Source of the DNA: Zancudomyces culisetae
Taxonomy: Eukaryota > Kickxellomycota > Harpellomycetes > Harpellales > Legeriomycetaceae
Assembly (NCBI GenBank): GCA_001969505.1
Contig: LSSK01000637.1
Location: 1 to 38,638 of the forward strand
Length of the DNA: 38,638 nucleotides
Direction of reading: 5' to 3'
The translations under genes and the position numbers were made by a program. The notes under the pieces are model-generated. The model was not told the origin of the DNA, did not search any database, and was given only the letters and a program-made list of their open reading frames with translations. Positions 20,901 through 34,400 of this stretch are shown here, piece by piece; the stretch's first letter is position 1; the number at the start of each line of letters is the position of its first letter.

Positions 20901-22680
20901 TGAACTTTTCTATTGAGATTTGATGTATAATGTGGAGCAATAACAACTCGCTTGGATTTGAAATATTCATTCACTAAGCCTCTTGCGTTTCTGTCATTTA
21001 CACGTTTTGTTGACTCTTTATCTATTGTTTCATCGTTGTCATTACTGTTGCTTTGTTTGCCAACTGGTCTGATTTCCAACGCTACATCTATGTAGTGTTC
21101 AACTTTGATATTCGTTGAATTTAAGTCGTAGTTTATGTTTCGGCCAATCTTCAAAGGTATTCTCTCAAAAATCTTGGTCTTACCACGGTCCCTCTTTTCA
21201 TGTTTTTTCCATTCCAACTCGACAATTTCCTGTCTATTAAACTCCTTTAGCTCACTTAATATGTTATCATGCACATCCTCTTTGTATACATATTTCTCCT
21301 CGTCATTATTGAATATATCTTCAAAATTTATTACCCATTCCCTAAACTCGGGATCCTCGTGTCTCCGGTTTTGTGCTGCGTTAAACCCGTCAGACTCTTC
21401 ATCGAAATATTTTGCGTTGGAATCCTTGCTTTTTCTGCTAGTATTGCTATCTCTTTTATTACCACTCCTTTTTATTTCTCTTATCGATTCCACCGGGTTG
21501 GTCTTACTGATACTACCTTCTAATTTTTTACTTCCGCTACCAAGAACCCTTTCTCCTTTTTTCCCATTGTTGCCATAGTAGTTCTCATCTGATATTTTTT
21601 TAAAGCCGCCCTCCAACTCATTAAGCTTAAACGCATCATTCAGAGTCTTTTTAAATTCTTTTGGTATTACCATTGAATGGTAATTATCATTATTTCCTCC
21701 TTTTTTGTCTTTACTTCCTATAATAATCCGTTTCTTGAATATACAACTAGTGTTACAGAATTTTTTAAAATTTGAAACCAAATTATCATCTTTTTTATAC
21801 GGCTCATAAAATCGCAACTGTATTTTTTCCCGAAGAGCAAGTGTCACTATAGCCTCTGTGTTTTCTATAGGCGATTTTGAAACTGTAATTTCCATCCCTA
21901 ACATTTGCCCCTCGGCCAATACTCCATTCTCCCACCTGAGCTTTAACTTGGTATCTTCCATCGTCTTAATACTTATCTGTTCAAACAGGACTTTTTTGCC
22001 TTTTCTTGGCTCGAGATGGCTAGGTAATAGCGAAATGCTACTGTATATTTTTGGTGCCCCCTTCTTGGCCGCAATACTATCATACATAGCCATATACTCC
22101 TCGTACGATCCGAACAGCTCTATACGTGCTCTCCCACCAACCATCACTGTGCCATTCTTCCTTAAGTATGTCACCTTTAGCTCGTACTCTACCGTACATA
22201 ACTTTGTTTGTACTGTATATGGCAAATATGTTGGCACTGGTATATTGAACGGAAACAAATGTGCGCCTTCCTCTAGTTCTACAGGAAGCCCATCTTCTGT
22301 CAGTAGCTGTCCAAATAGTGATTGTTTTGTATGTGTACTGGTTATACTTTTTGATTTATCATGACCATCTTTATCTATAGATACGTGTATATTTTTTTAG
22401 ACAAATGCATCCATACTTTATACTATATAGATATATATATATATTAAATGCACTTTTTTACTTTACCCTTAACAGAAAAAATAGTTACAATTTTAACTAA
22501 TTCGACAAAGAACGTCTCAAACTCGGTCTTTCTTTTAATGTTTACGTGTACAATACCTCTGACTGAGTTGTAATCGTGGTTATTATAGAAACCAGCACTG
22601 CTTTTGTTTTCGCACATATATATCTTTTCATTGTGAAGCTCAATCGAGACATGAGGCTCTGTTTCAGGTTCAGTCGCCAT
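17915..22680 (-). CDS. large arrestin-domain trafficking adaptor (ART-like, two exons)
   Basis: Exon 1 is 22680-22467 and exon 2 is 22374-17915, joined G|GTAAAG...TATAG in phase, giving 1557 residues. Exon 1 supplies the first arrestin strands (VSIELHNEKIYMCENKSS, RGIVHVNIKRKTEFETFFVEL). Exon 2 continues with GAHLFPFNIPVPTYLPYTVQ and LKVTYLRKNG. A likely C-terminal arrestin strand set lies near residues 475-510 (IPLKIGRNINYD, VEHYIDVALEIRP). The remaining 1000 residues are Ser/Asn/Lys-rich and look disordered, with runs of SES and SKSKSK. The end SEKMFHGFQNLFKK is amphipathic and basic. Fungal arrestins recruit Rsp5 ubiquitin ligase to plasma-membrane transporters, usually through PPxY motifs. 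I found no PPxY, only looser PxY pieces. I cannot choose among Rod1, Ecm21 and other subfamilies. Without the intron the real start is missed. Confidence 0.8.
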
Positions 22681-25403
22681 TATTCTTTATTCCTTTTTTT
22701 TGCTTCACTTTTGCTCTAAATACCTTTTCCTTTGTTTTCTTTTCTATTCTTTTCGTCAATATTATATTATTACGGTTCTATTTTTTTGATTCCTCAGCCA
22801 GTCGCTGATTTTTTTTTAGTTATTCTAGTTTTATCAGCTTTAGCTACAAGCCCTCGATTTGAGTTTCTACTACCGCTTTTACACACCCACTAACAGCTGT
22901 TGCTATCAATATTGTCGTCGCTATTTGCACTTGGATAAGCTAATACTATTCAACCTATTTCTTTTTTTCCACAAGCTTTATCACCGTTCCCTCCCTCTTT
23001 CAGGGTTTACAAGGGTAAATAATTGCTTTATACTTGTTAACTATCTATACCTTTTTTTTACATACCATGGATCATCAAGTTTGACATTTATTGTCCGGAA
23101 TCAAACCCGTTCTGTTTCTTTTAGGTTGCAATATCCTCGTATCTATCACTGACGTTTGCTCATATCCAATAAATAGTATTAGGAATAGTAAAAATAATAA
23201 TGGTTATAGTAATATGAATGTTAATAACCGGTTATCTATCGCGTTTAAAAGGCAAGCAGAAAGCGTTTAAATCGATTAAAGTGTTACAAAATCCCATCCA
23301 GTTCTCAATACAGACTACTTTTATTACAAACTTACTACCATCCCTCCCCTTTTTTCAGTTTAAACTGTCAGGATTATAAAAGTATTAAATAGTGTATAGA
23401 ACAATACACATTTGCGTTTTATTCTTCCAAAAGGTTTCGAGTAAATTGTGCAAATGCTTTTACATTTATTACATTTACAATTTATTTTTTTTCTTAAACC
23501 CCTTTTGGACATTGCATGGTTTATATAATCAGTACTTGTGCTAATTATCAAATTATCAATCTTTTTTCCTTAGTAATTTTAATAGATAATAGTACTACAA
23601 ATAAATAAGTGCACAATACCCACAAAAACCTTATTTAGATATACCCTTTTCTACCGGTTAAACCATTACACCAGTATACCGGTCTCTTTTTCGTTTTTTC
23701 ATTTTTTTCTCCTCTAATACCCATAATAAACAATGTTCGTATGTTTTTTTATCATCATTAATTTTTTTAGCGAATAGGATCATAATTACTTAATCAATTA
23801 AAGGAAAAACACCCTAATTTATTTCGTACTACACAAGAATTAAGATTTCCTCAAACTCTCACTTTAATTAAATACTGCATAATTTTATGACGCCCTAAGC
23901 ACATATATAAACTGTAATACTTACTAGGTTCCTATTATTACTAGCATTATATCTCCCTATTTTTTTTCCAATATATTTCAATAAAATTACCCACTGTTTT
24001 AATATGAACATCATGACTAAACTTCCCCCTTGTTTGCTTTTAATCATTATTTTCCTGGTATTGGTTTTTTAATCTCAACTTTGGAGGGAAAGAGAGGAAA
24101 CGAGGGGAAAATATGCAATTGAATTGGGCAATTTAGAAAAGCTGTAATATCATCTAGGCTTATTACAAAAATATTGCATGCATATCAAATTGAAAAGAGT
24201 TGTTTATTCCCGAGAGTTTGTAAACCTCATCTCAATAAGGAAGGTTTTTCTTTCTTTTTATAGCCATATTCCAGGTTTAGAAAAAACAAGCTGTTGAACA
24301 ATGAATTAGGATTCGGTAAACACCGTCGTTTCTTTTTATTTGACACTTGCAAATATTTTTTTAATTTCATCTTTTTTCCGTTTATTTATAACCCCTGGTT
24401 GCTACCATTATATCCACTACACGAAATAATATGCTAGATAGATACAAGATCGTATCATGTCATCCTAGAGTAAAGTCCTGCCATTTCAGTCAATACATTT
24501 TTCATCGTTACCACTTCTTTTATTATTTTCAAAATATCTCCGAAGTTATGAGCTTTAGTCACGATTTGTGACTTTTTAATTCCTGGTATGGACTGAACTT
24601 CAAGCGCAAGAGTGACTATATGAGGAGGGGAAGAGGATCAGAGTTTTTAAAACAAGCATATTGATAGTGCATGTTCTGTAAGATAGTTCTACCTTCGGAT
24701 GGTTATATCCCTATATAACCTTTAATTAACTTGTGATTGGTGTTAATTAAACCTATAAAGTGGTAAAATAAACAGCCCCAAAAAAATTAGAATACACAAA
24801 TCGGGTAGTCTGAAAGCAGTTTTATTTAAAGTTTACTCAAAAAGCCTTTTCAAAATACGCTCTTTTTTTATTTTGAATACTCGACTTGGCTTATCACTAT
24901 TAAGACTATTCTGGATTAATTAGCGAAATTGGATTTCATATCACTATTTTTAGTCAAAACTTATAGAAATATACACCTTAACCCATATATACTTTTATAG
25001 TACATACCCGGCTCAAAATTGATCTCCAGGCCCTGTATACACATTAAACATTTGCTTTTTCACTTTGTAGTCAACTTAAGGACAAGATTCGGATAAATAC
25101 TTGATTCTATTTCTTATATAAGAGAAGGTGTAAACAAAAAAGGATGCTTCAAGTTTTCACACCTAATAGTATCTCTGATGCTGTGCGTTTTTATTAAAGA
25201 GCTAGTAGTTACTGTTGCTTTTGGGCATTAAACAAAAAGTAATAAAAGCCTTTCATACTCAAAATCCACTTTCAGGTGCCTATTTTCAGCTAATGTGCTC
25301 AGATATTCTACTGCTTTTAATTAAACTTTGAAAAACAAAGTAATGTACCTTTTATTCTTTTTGAATTACTGAGAAGGATTGTCCAGTAGGAATATATTCC
25401 CAG

Positions 25404-25646
25404 TGTAATTATAAGCAAATGTTACACATTTTTTGTACCAATTTTGTATAATAAAATAGTCTTTTTTGTTTACAAATATTTTGTGTTAAGGATTACACCC
25501 TTTCTTGACGAATGTAAATGCTCCTAGTCTAAATTATTGCTTTAATTAATATTTATCAATCGTTTTTTTTGATTACACTGTGTAACTCCATATTTTTAAT
25601 TAAGCGAATCTTGTACAGATTTTTCCATTTTGTAACAACTGTGTAA
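25404..25646. repeat. cluster of TTACAC/GTGTAA motifs
   Basis: Six copies of TTACAC or its complement occur at 25404, 25422, 25493, 25573, 25580 and 25641. Two of them form the perfect palindrome TTACACTGTGTAA at 25573-25585. Isolated copies also occur at 25129, 26272 and 28198. This may be a protein-binding array. The binding factor is unknown. Confidence 0.5.
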
Positions 25647-26120
25647 TTCTCATTAAGTTTTCATCTATAATACAAATTACCATTTATATATCACAAAGTA
25701 TTTCCATGACATAAAAAAAGCCTGTACACTTACTTGCAGTAAAAAGAAAATCATTCTAGCTTCTTGATTTCGTTTTTAACATCTTATAGTTTTTAACAAT
25801 GCGATTTGTGATTACCAATGCATTCTTCGTTAGATTTGTTATGTAAACAATTAAAAATACCGGTTTAATTCTGCTGAGTCTGTTATTATAATATATGAGC
25901 CACTCAACCATGCTAATATTTGTAATTTCACAGTTAGGATCAACACATTCTTATAAACACATGATAAAGCCACCAAGAGTAAAGAAAAAGTATTGCAACT
26001 GTTAATGGCAAAATATGCTAGTTTTACTTTTGATGCGCTTATATTTATAACTGTACAATTTATATGCACAAAGTGTATTGTAGGCTAGAGAAACCATTTG
26101 GTTGGGAAAAGCGTGTTGAA

Positions 26121-26170
26121 TGGATATGGATATGGATATGGATATGGATATGGATATGGATATGGATATG
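26121..26170 (+). repeat. tandem hexamer array, (TGGATA)8
   Basis: Eight perfect copies of TGGATA plus two bases occur without interruption. It is a microsatellite in the middle of the gene-free region. It does not match a telomere repeat I know. Confidence 0.95.
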
Positions 26171-29100
26171 ACTTTTCTAGTTGGTGCACTATTTAGGTAA
26201 ATCTCGGAGAGGAAAGTATGTGATGATTAAAAAAGGAATGTTACAAAATTGTGTTTTTATTGAGGAAGATGGTGTAAATGAAACGGCTTTTGTTTTGTTT
26301 TGCTTTGCTTAAATGTTTGTGTTTCCAAAAATATATATATAGTAAACATTCGAAACAAATGCTGTAAAAGTACTACATTTGCCAGTAACTAAGAGAAGGG
26401 GGAAAAGTAAAAGTTCAATTAATTTTACATAGGATAAAACTGGATTGCAAAAAAAAATTCAAACTTGCATCAATGAAACCATTTAATGGAAGTATAAAAG
26501 ATGAAGGATCAGTGGTCCTTAAACCCATCACATAGTTGTCATTTATTTTGCTTTTAATAAATCGGCTTTCCTCTTGTGCTTTAACTCCATGTAGGCTAAA
26601 AATTCATAATAACACAAAAACAGCCGGCCCTATCCATCAATCCACGTTGTTGAAGTATACTAAAAGTATGACTCGTTACCTCTCCTCTTAATTTTTGCAA
26701 CTTTGTGACTTGTAAATATTTCGTGTTTATACATGGAAACCATGAAAACCCGCGGTTCATTTTCGCCTATAGCGATGTTTTTTTCTGGTATATGTTTAGT
26801 TTCTACTTTATAATATTAACACCAAAAAAAAACCAAACGCTTTGGGAAAGGATTGACTTTGCCATTTTTTTTAGCTGAAATGAAACCTAAATGAAAAAAA
26901 ATAAAGAGGATATAAATGAGGATAATTTTTTCCTAAAGCATAGCTGAAATAAGAGGCTTGGGTTATGATAATTTCAAGATTTATCTAGAGTGAAAGAAAA
27001 TCAAAACATATTTGCTGATTAAGGACTGATTGCATTTTTTTTGGGGAGGTTCATATATTCTATTATTATTATTATGGCATGATTTTAACACTAAACAAAA
27101 AAAGTGTTCTGTTACCACATACAAAATAAACTCGGTAACGACTAACAAGTTTTGTTCCTTTAGCCTAATGTGCAAGGGAAATACAAATAATCAACGGTGT
27201 ATCAGAAGTGGACTATTTTAGCTTCCAGCCGTCATTGATGTGGATTTACATAGTTTTCTTTCCTGTAAGTAGATTGGTGTCATTAATTGAATGAGAGTGA
27301 CTAGGTTTTATTACTGGACTGCTTAGTTACGCAGGACAAAGACGTATATTATGTTAATGAACACTATATGACATCAAGTAGCAGTATATCAGGCGGTGTT
27401 TGAGGACGGGTTACATATGAGTTTATGTCGCATTTTTCATGAGAATATAACCACAAATAATGTATTTTGTTTCCCTATCTCTTTTTTTATGAGAACATAC
27501 TCTCATGGTTACAAATTGGCGATAAGTGAATGGCAGTCAAATGATTATATCTGTTCATAATCACAACTCTACATATATTTGTAAAAAATAATACATAGAC
27601 CACAGTTATTTCCTCGATAAACAATGAGGCGGATTTGAAGGTGTATTAGCCAATATTGCCTTGTATGGCGAAGTTGGTAGTGCAATGGCAAAATAAAGGA
27701 CACTTTCTAGTAAAACGGTTTAATTGGTAGTATCATTACTACTAACCAAGAATAGAAATGAAATATTTTGGTTCGTATTGATTTTGAGCACGTGGGTTTT
27801 AACGAACCCAAGATCAAGATGAAGATGAAGGTGCGTGTGAGGATGAGGGTGAAGTTAATGAAGGACATTGTTCAATTTAATTCTAACATTTCTTGGTATA
27901 CAAGTTTGTACCAGCAAGCACACTAAACCACAATAATGAAAATAGTGTGATGGATACTAAACAAGAGAGGATGTAGGACAAATAATATTTATGAGGGGCT
28001 ATGATAATGAAAAGTATGTCATTTAAAGCTCTCTTGCCTTCAATAGACATTAGTTATGACTAAATTGATTTCATTTAGCCTTCATATATAAATGAAGAGA
28101 GAAAATGCATAATTGCATATATTCTTACAACAATATCTAGTTTGAAACCGATAAAGTTTGTTTTCTTATTTGCTTTAAAATTAGAAATTGTACAAAGTGT
28201 AAGAAGCGTTTCTAGATAATTCTATAGGAAAAACACAAATAATCATGTAACCAAAGTTGGTGGCATTTTTGAACAACAATCTTGTAAAAAAAAAATTAAA
28301 AAAAGCACACACACGCCGCATACCACATACACAAGACAGTGAGATGGCTACTTTTTTTAAACTTTAGATTTACAAACAGCATTATTAAATGTTGTACTGA
28401 ACCCCCCAAAAAAACAAGGGCCACATATATTGTTGAAAGTGTTCAAAACTTTCCCATGCACCTGTTTTTTACATTGTTTTTCTGAGTTTTAATTTTGGTT
28501 CTGGCTTTTTATCTCGGCTCTGGTTTTGATTTAGCTCTTGGTTTGGAGAATGAACAATAAATGAAGCGGAAGGTGCAGGTGGTAAAGGAGAGAGGCAGAG
28601 CTTTTTTTTTTGGATTTTTGACTTTGAACATTTGATTGTCATTCACAACAATAGATTGCTTGATTTTCCATGCTCAATATTTATGTTTTTACCTGATTGA
28701 AATCAAGTCAGAGAAAAAGTTAACAAAAACACCAATAAAGACGATTTTTTTTTGAGATTTTAAAGCAAAGTAGAAAAAAAAACCATTAAAAGGGGGGATG
28801 AAAAGTAAGGTAAAGTGAATGAATAGATGGGATCAAGTAACACACACACACACCCACTCAAAAAAGGAGTGGATTGAAGATGTGGTTATCAGCCATGAAT
28901 TATATGCGCAACCTTGTTTTTTCAGTTTATTAATGCAAAAGCGTAGCAAGAACTCCAAAAATAAAACTATCTTTAAAAAATACCATTTGGTTTCTATGCA
29001 TTGTATAGTATATCTTTTAGAGCGAAAATAAGGGAATGGGCGGAGGCAGAGAAGAACGAATCAGTAAAAAAATACAAAAAAAAGAAAGCACGGGATGAAA

Positions 29101-31482
29101 TACTGATAAGAAAGCTCCAAATCAGAATTTCCCCCCTCCCTCCCCGCCCCAGCTGGATTGAAGATTTGACATTCATGCTTATTGTAAAATGGATAGTGGC
29201 TATTTGCTTTAACTAAAAAAAATAAATGGACAAAGGGGGGAGGGGAATAACGAAAAAACAAATTAAGAACGTTGCTTAATCAGAAAAATATTTTTATTGT
29301 TATTTTTTCAATGTATGCATTTATGAATAATTGCAGGGTTTTGGAGAATTGGGGAGGAAGCGGAAGAAACAAGAGGTAAAAGTATATTAGAGGGAGAGGA
29401 AAGGGGGGAGGCAAAGGAGAATACGGGTCCAGTTTTCATGCTAGGTCAAAATAAAGTACTTATTGACCATTAAAACAGCACTCCAAAAGCCACAAATGAT
29501 AAGGGAGGTGGGCCTAGGGTTGACGGATGTCTATTTTTCACCACAAATAATGTGGAATAAGAAAGAGTAAGGCGGAGAGAAATTATAATGAGAGGGTAAA
29601 AAGAAATGAAAAAAGTGAGCAATTATTTTTGAAAATATGAATAGCATTGCTGAAATAAAAAAACAATATAAAAACTAGGAAATTCCCAGACCGAAAAAGG
29701 TCTAGCAAGAAAAAAAAACACCTTTTTTGATGTTCGATATTATAAGCAAATACACATATTTTACTTGGCATAGTCAATAATCAATTGCATTTCATTAATT
29801 TTGGAGCATTATTAAGATACCGAATCATTCAAAGAGGAAAAAGTAAACCAAAAAAATCATTTGCGGATTACTTTATAATTATCTAAAGGCTATTCAGTTA
29901 AACCAATCGATAAATACTAATACATAATATTCATTGGTTACGAACAACGTCGAAATACCAATTTAAAATACAAAGGTAAATTTTTTTACTCATGTTCCCA
30001 CTATTTGGTCAGATGGTTATTTTCTTTCTTTTTCAGGCTTTGATTACATTTTGTTGGCCTTTTTGCCAAAAAAAAAGAAAAAGTATTGCGTATTTTTTGG
30101 CAGTATTGCAAATGTAAGAAAATCATAAATGTGGAAATTAAAAAGAACTAGATATTGGTAAAAAAAAAAAGACACGAATAGTAATAAAATGGGGGAAATG
30201 GAGGAAAGAAGATGAAAAAGAGAGAGATAGGAGGAAAGTAGCTGTGAATGTGAGTGTTGGTACTGGAATGGATAGCCAAGTAGTATGTGTTAATAAACCA
30301 AACAGCAAATCAAATTTATGAATGAAAATTTGTCGAGGACTAAGCCCTACATAATTATCAATTGTGTGATTAGCAAAAAAAAAAGTGGTGTTTATTACAT
30401 AATCCACAGAAATAAAAAGCGATGGGAGGAGAGATAGGAGGGAGAGCGTAATTTTGCAAAACAAGGTTGAAATTTGTTGGTAGTGTAATAAAAAGGAACA
30501 TGAAAATCAATTTTTATATGAAAAATTGAAAGTGTATAGTTGTGCCCAGGCTAGGCCGGGTAAAACAGAGCAACGTGTATTTCTAGATGGTTAAGACTGG
30601 TGGGAAAATAACAAGACAAAAAAATCTAGCCACACACGGCATGACAAAGAACAAATTTAATATCAAATTCTGATTGTGGACAAATAACAAGTAAAGAAAA
30701 AAAGGCAATTAATTAAAACAAAATGACACTTTTTTTGGCTGAAGAAAAATGGACAGATAAATAGAATGGAAATAAAATAAGCACGGGATTTTGAGAAAGC
30801 ACAATAGCTCTGTGTCATATATTTTCATTTATTTTGTAAAAAGGGGGGCAAAAGAAAAAAATAATCAAAAAAAAACTGAAATTATTTTTGGGTGTATTAA
30901 ACTTAAAAGTTGCTAAAACGGCAAAAATATTCAAATAATTTCTTTGATGATAAAGACTAGGCATTTTTATTTTTAACTTTAATATAATTAATATACCTAA
31001 TATAATATAGCACAACCAACGGACTCACTGAGAAGTACCTTGTTTAGGATACTTATTGTAGATCTACTTTAGTAACTGGAAAAAGGAAGCATCATTTGTG
31101 AGGAGAACGCAATAGAAAGCAACAGGTAAGAAAGATTTTGCTTTTTTTAGGAGGGGGGGTGATATTCGATAATATATCGGAAAAGGAGGAATGCGAAGGA
31201 TAGTTGGTGAAGGGTAAATTATTTGTAGTAAAGGGCGAAAGGATAGTTAAAAGAATAGTTAAAAGTTGCTAACTAAGAATAAATTGATCAATAAATAGAG
31301 TAGAAAAATAGTGATATAATTCATAAAAAGTAATAGCTGATATTACAGAAAAAAAAGGAGACAATTGTAATTGTATTTCAAAGATAAAGAATAAGACTAC
31401 TATTCAAGAAGTAAAGACAAGAAGGAGAAAAAAGTAATAGCAAGCACAAAGCAAAATCAAACAGCAGGAAAAAAGAAAAAAA

Positions 31483-34400
31483 ATGATGAAAGAGTTGGAT
31501 ATAAGTAAAGGTACAAAGGTAGAGTACAGTAATACAAATAACACAACAGACACAGCGTATGAAAGAGAGGTAGTGGACAAGATAGTGTTGGATGTATGGA
31601 CCAAGGGTCACAGAGGAGAGGGTATTTATGACAGTAGAGAAACTACAAAAGGCCCAGAGGGAGAGGAGGAGAGAGAAAACGAAAAGTTGGATAAAATGGG
31701 GGGAAAAGAAGGGTTTACGGCGATTAGGGCGGTGAGGACGGATCAAGACGAGGGGATCCGACATATGAGGACAAAGTCATATGGAACATCATTGTTGGAT
31801 ATGATGAATGCAAGATCTGGCGATTATGGAAGAAGAACCTGGCGGTTTTATGATAATGAAGAGATGCCAACAACACAGTTTGAGCGACTAGGATTGAAGA
31901 ATACAGGTGAAAACAAGATGGATGTGGGCTCTCGGGGAAGAGAGGAAATGAGGATAGGAATGGAGAAGGAGAGGCAGCGTGGAGAAGGGTTTGGAGGGCC
32001 AATTGCAGAGATATCAAATGAAAGTATATTTGGGTTGCCACCAGGAATACAACATCCACCACCGGGATTGGAGGATGGGACAGTGAGAGCGAAAGAGACA
32101 GAAGGGAGCAATGAAGTGAATGAAAGAGCAGTGGGGTCATCTGTAGTATATGGGATAGCGGAAGAAAATGTATGGGGAAGTGATAGTGTAGCGGTGCCTA
32201 CAAGAGTGAATAAAGATTTTGGGATGGGATATCTAGACCAAGGAAGTGAAACGGTGATAGGAAAAGAGAAAGGAGTAGGAAGCGGAGAGAAGGAAAGAGA
32301 AATGAAGAGTGTTGAGGGGGTGGAGGGAACGGCTATTAACCGAGGAATTTCAGCACCAGATACATGGGACAACTGGAGAACAACCAAGGCGCGATTGCAG
32401 GGCTATTCGTTTGGAGATACAGCGAGGAACGACAAGCTGAACTTCAGTTCGCTAGGACAAGGGATGGAGTTTAAAGCACATGCTAGATCGCATACTTTAG
32501 GGAATGCAACAGATGTAGATAACTTTATAGGGCGAAGACCGCTAGAAGGACTTGGAACAGCGGGGATTCGCGGATATTTGGGGCGAATGGGGACAGGGTT
32601 CGGGTATGACATGGAATACAATGAGAATGAGATGGCACCGCAAGCACAGATGTTGGGTAACAGACATTTGAGACAAGGGTCACTAAACTTTTTGGGACAG
32701 GGTGATGCAATGCGAATGGGGCGAGGTAAGCCAGCAACTACACTTAGCCACGATGTTCCGGTCTCAGGGTCGAATGAGAATAATTTTTCGGCAGTGGGAC
32801 GAGCAGGAACTAGCGGATTATTGCATGGTATTGGACTTGGCGACAGTCGACACATTAGCTCGATGTCACTGAGTGGAAGTATTGGATCGATTGGTGAGCT
32901 GGCACCAACACGGTCGTTGTGGGTAGGAAACCTGGATTTGGCGATTACACCACGCGAGTTGATATCGATGTTTGGTAAATATGGACGTATTGAGAGTCTA
33001 CGAACTCTGCCAGACAAGGAATGTGCGTTTATTAACTTTATGAGACTAGAGGATGCTATGCGAGCACACGACGAGATGCAAGGTGGAATGGTAGGAAACT
33101 GCACAGTGAGAGTAGGGTATGGGCGTGGCGAGGGATATGCTAGTAGTGATGCACAGGCGATGCAGCCTACACGGGCTTTGTGGGTTGGAAATATATCACC
33201 AAACACAACAGCAGGATCGTTGCGACAATTGTTTGAGCAGTTTGGAGCGGTTGAAAGTGCACGAATTCTGACACAGAAAAACTGTGGGTTTGTGAACTTT
33301 GAAAGATTGGAAGACTCGGTGAGAGCTAAGCAAGCGACTAATGGTAAGGAGTTGGATGGAATGGTTTTGCGTATTGGGTATGCTAAAGTACCACTTAAAG
33401 GTGTTGAGGGTCATCACCGTCTGCGTAATATGATTCCAACAGCACCACCTCTTACAATGAGTGGTCGTATTGCCGAAGCAAATGCCATTTTGGGTACATC
33501 TACAGTTGGGTTGGGAAATGAAGATGTGCTAGAGCCTGGAGTCCCGGCTATGGATGAACAGCTGGTCGCTTTCCCATACGTCACATCTTTGCCACCACTG
33601 CCTGAATCACGCGATTTGCCATTCTCGCAAGCCAAACTGCGCGAAATGCGAAAGCGGCTGGACGTACAGTGTCCATCAGGTGAATTTGATGCTATTTTTA
33701 ACGAATCTCTTCATGTATTGGCAGAATTATGTACAGATTATGTTGGAAACATGTTGGTCCAGCGCCTGGCCGAACGTGCAACCAGCGCTCAGAAACTGGC
33801 TATGATATCTGCAGTTTCTCGCCACATTGCAGCCATTGGTGTTCACAAAAATGGTACCTGGGCTATTCAAAAGCTGATCGACTGCTGCTCCTCTGCTGAT
33901 CAGCAGTCCGCCATTGTCGATGCTTTGCGTCCATTTATTCCTCAGCTGCTGCTCGACCAGCTTGGTAATTATGTTGTCCAGTGCTGTCTTCCATTTGCCG
34001 ATGGTCGCAACCAGTTCATTTTTGAAGCTATCCATGCTCGTTGTTGGGAAATCGCCCAGGGCCGCTTTGGTGCTCGTGCTATTCGCACTTGTTTGGAACA
34101 TCCAAATACTTCTCGATCGCAGCAGAAACTCGTTGCTATCTCTTTGGTTCTTGACTCTGTTTCACTTGCTACAAACCCCAATGGAAATATCCTCATCACC
34201 TGGCTCCTTGATATTTCTGCCTTCCCCGGCCGTTTCCGTGTATTGGCTCCTCAGCTCGCCTGCCATTTGCGCCATCTTTGTACTCACAAACTTGGTTCGA
34301 CCTCTATTCTCAAACTCATTGATCAGCGCCAAGAACCCGATGCCCGTGATCTTTTGCTCAACACTCTCTTCTTCAATCCTGAGCCTCAGGTTCTTGAGGA

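Larger units (their letters stand above)
22681..31482. other. 8.8-kb gene-free AT-rich region between divergent genes
   Basis: No convincing ORF, tRNA, rRNA, snRNA or transposon is seen on either strand; the longest frames (60-108 codons) have homopolymer composition. The left part is C-rich over G on the plus strand (23641-23700 has 17 C and 6 G; 24361-24420 has 15 C and 4 G). The right part is G-rich over C (29401-29460 has 19 G and 8 C; 30181-30240 has 22 G and no C). The switch falls about 24.5-26 kb. Contents include a TTACAC/GTGTAA cluster at 25404-25646, a TGGATA tandem array at 26121-26170, and CA and TTA microsatellites. It may be a very long regulatory region with long leaders, a replication origin or a regional centromere. 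The sequence alone does not decide. Confidence 0.6.

Noticed and set aside
26121-26170. Telomeric or CRISPR-type repeat
   Set aside because: The hexamer array is uniform with no spacers, is internal, and does not match a known telomere unit. It is a plain microsatellite.
22681-31482. tRNA, snRNA or 5S genes in the large gap
   Set aside because: I looked on both strands for B-box-like GGTTCRA patterns and U6-like strings and saw none that sit in a foldable context.
32403-33206. 267-codon ORF on the minus strand opposite the PUF gene
   Set aside because: It is a frame shadow caused by strong purine bias of the RRM-PUF coding strand; its composition is Pro/Ser/Leu-rich without a domain.
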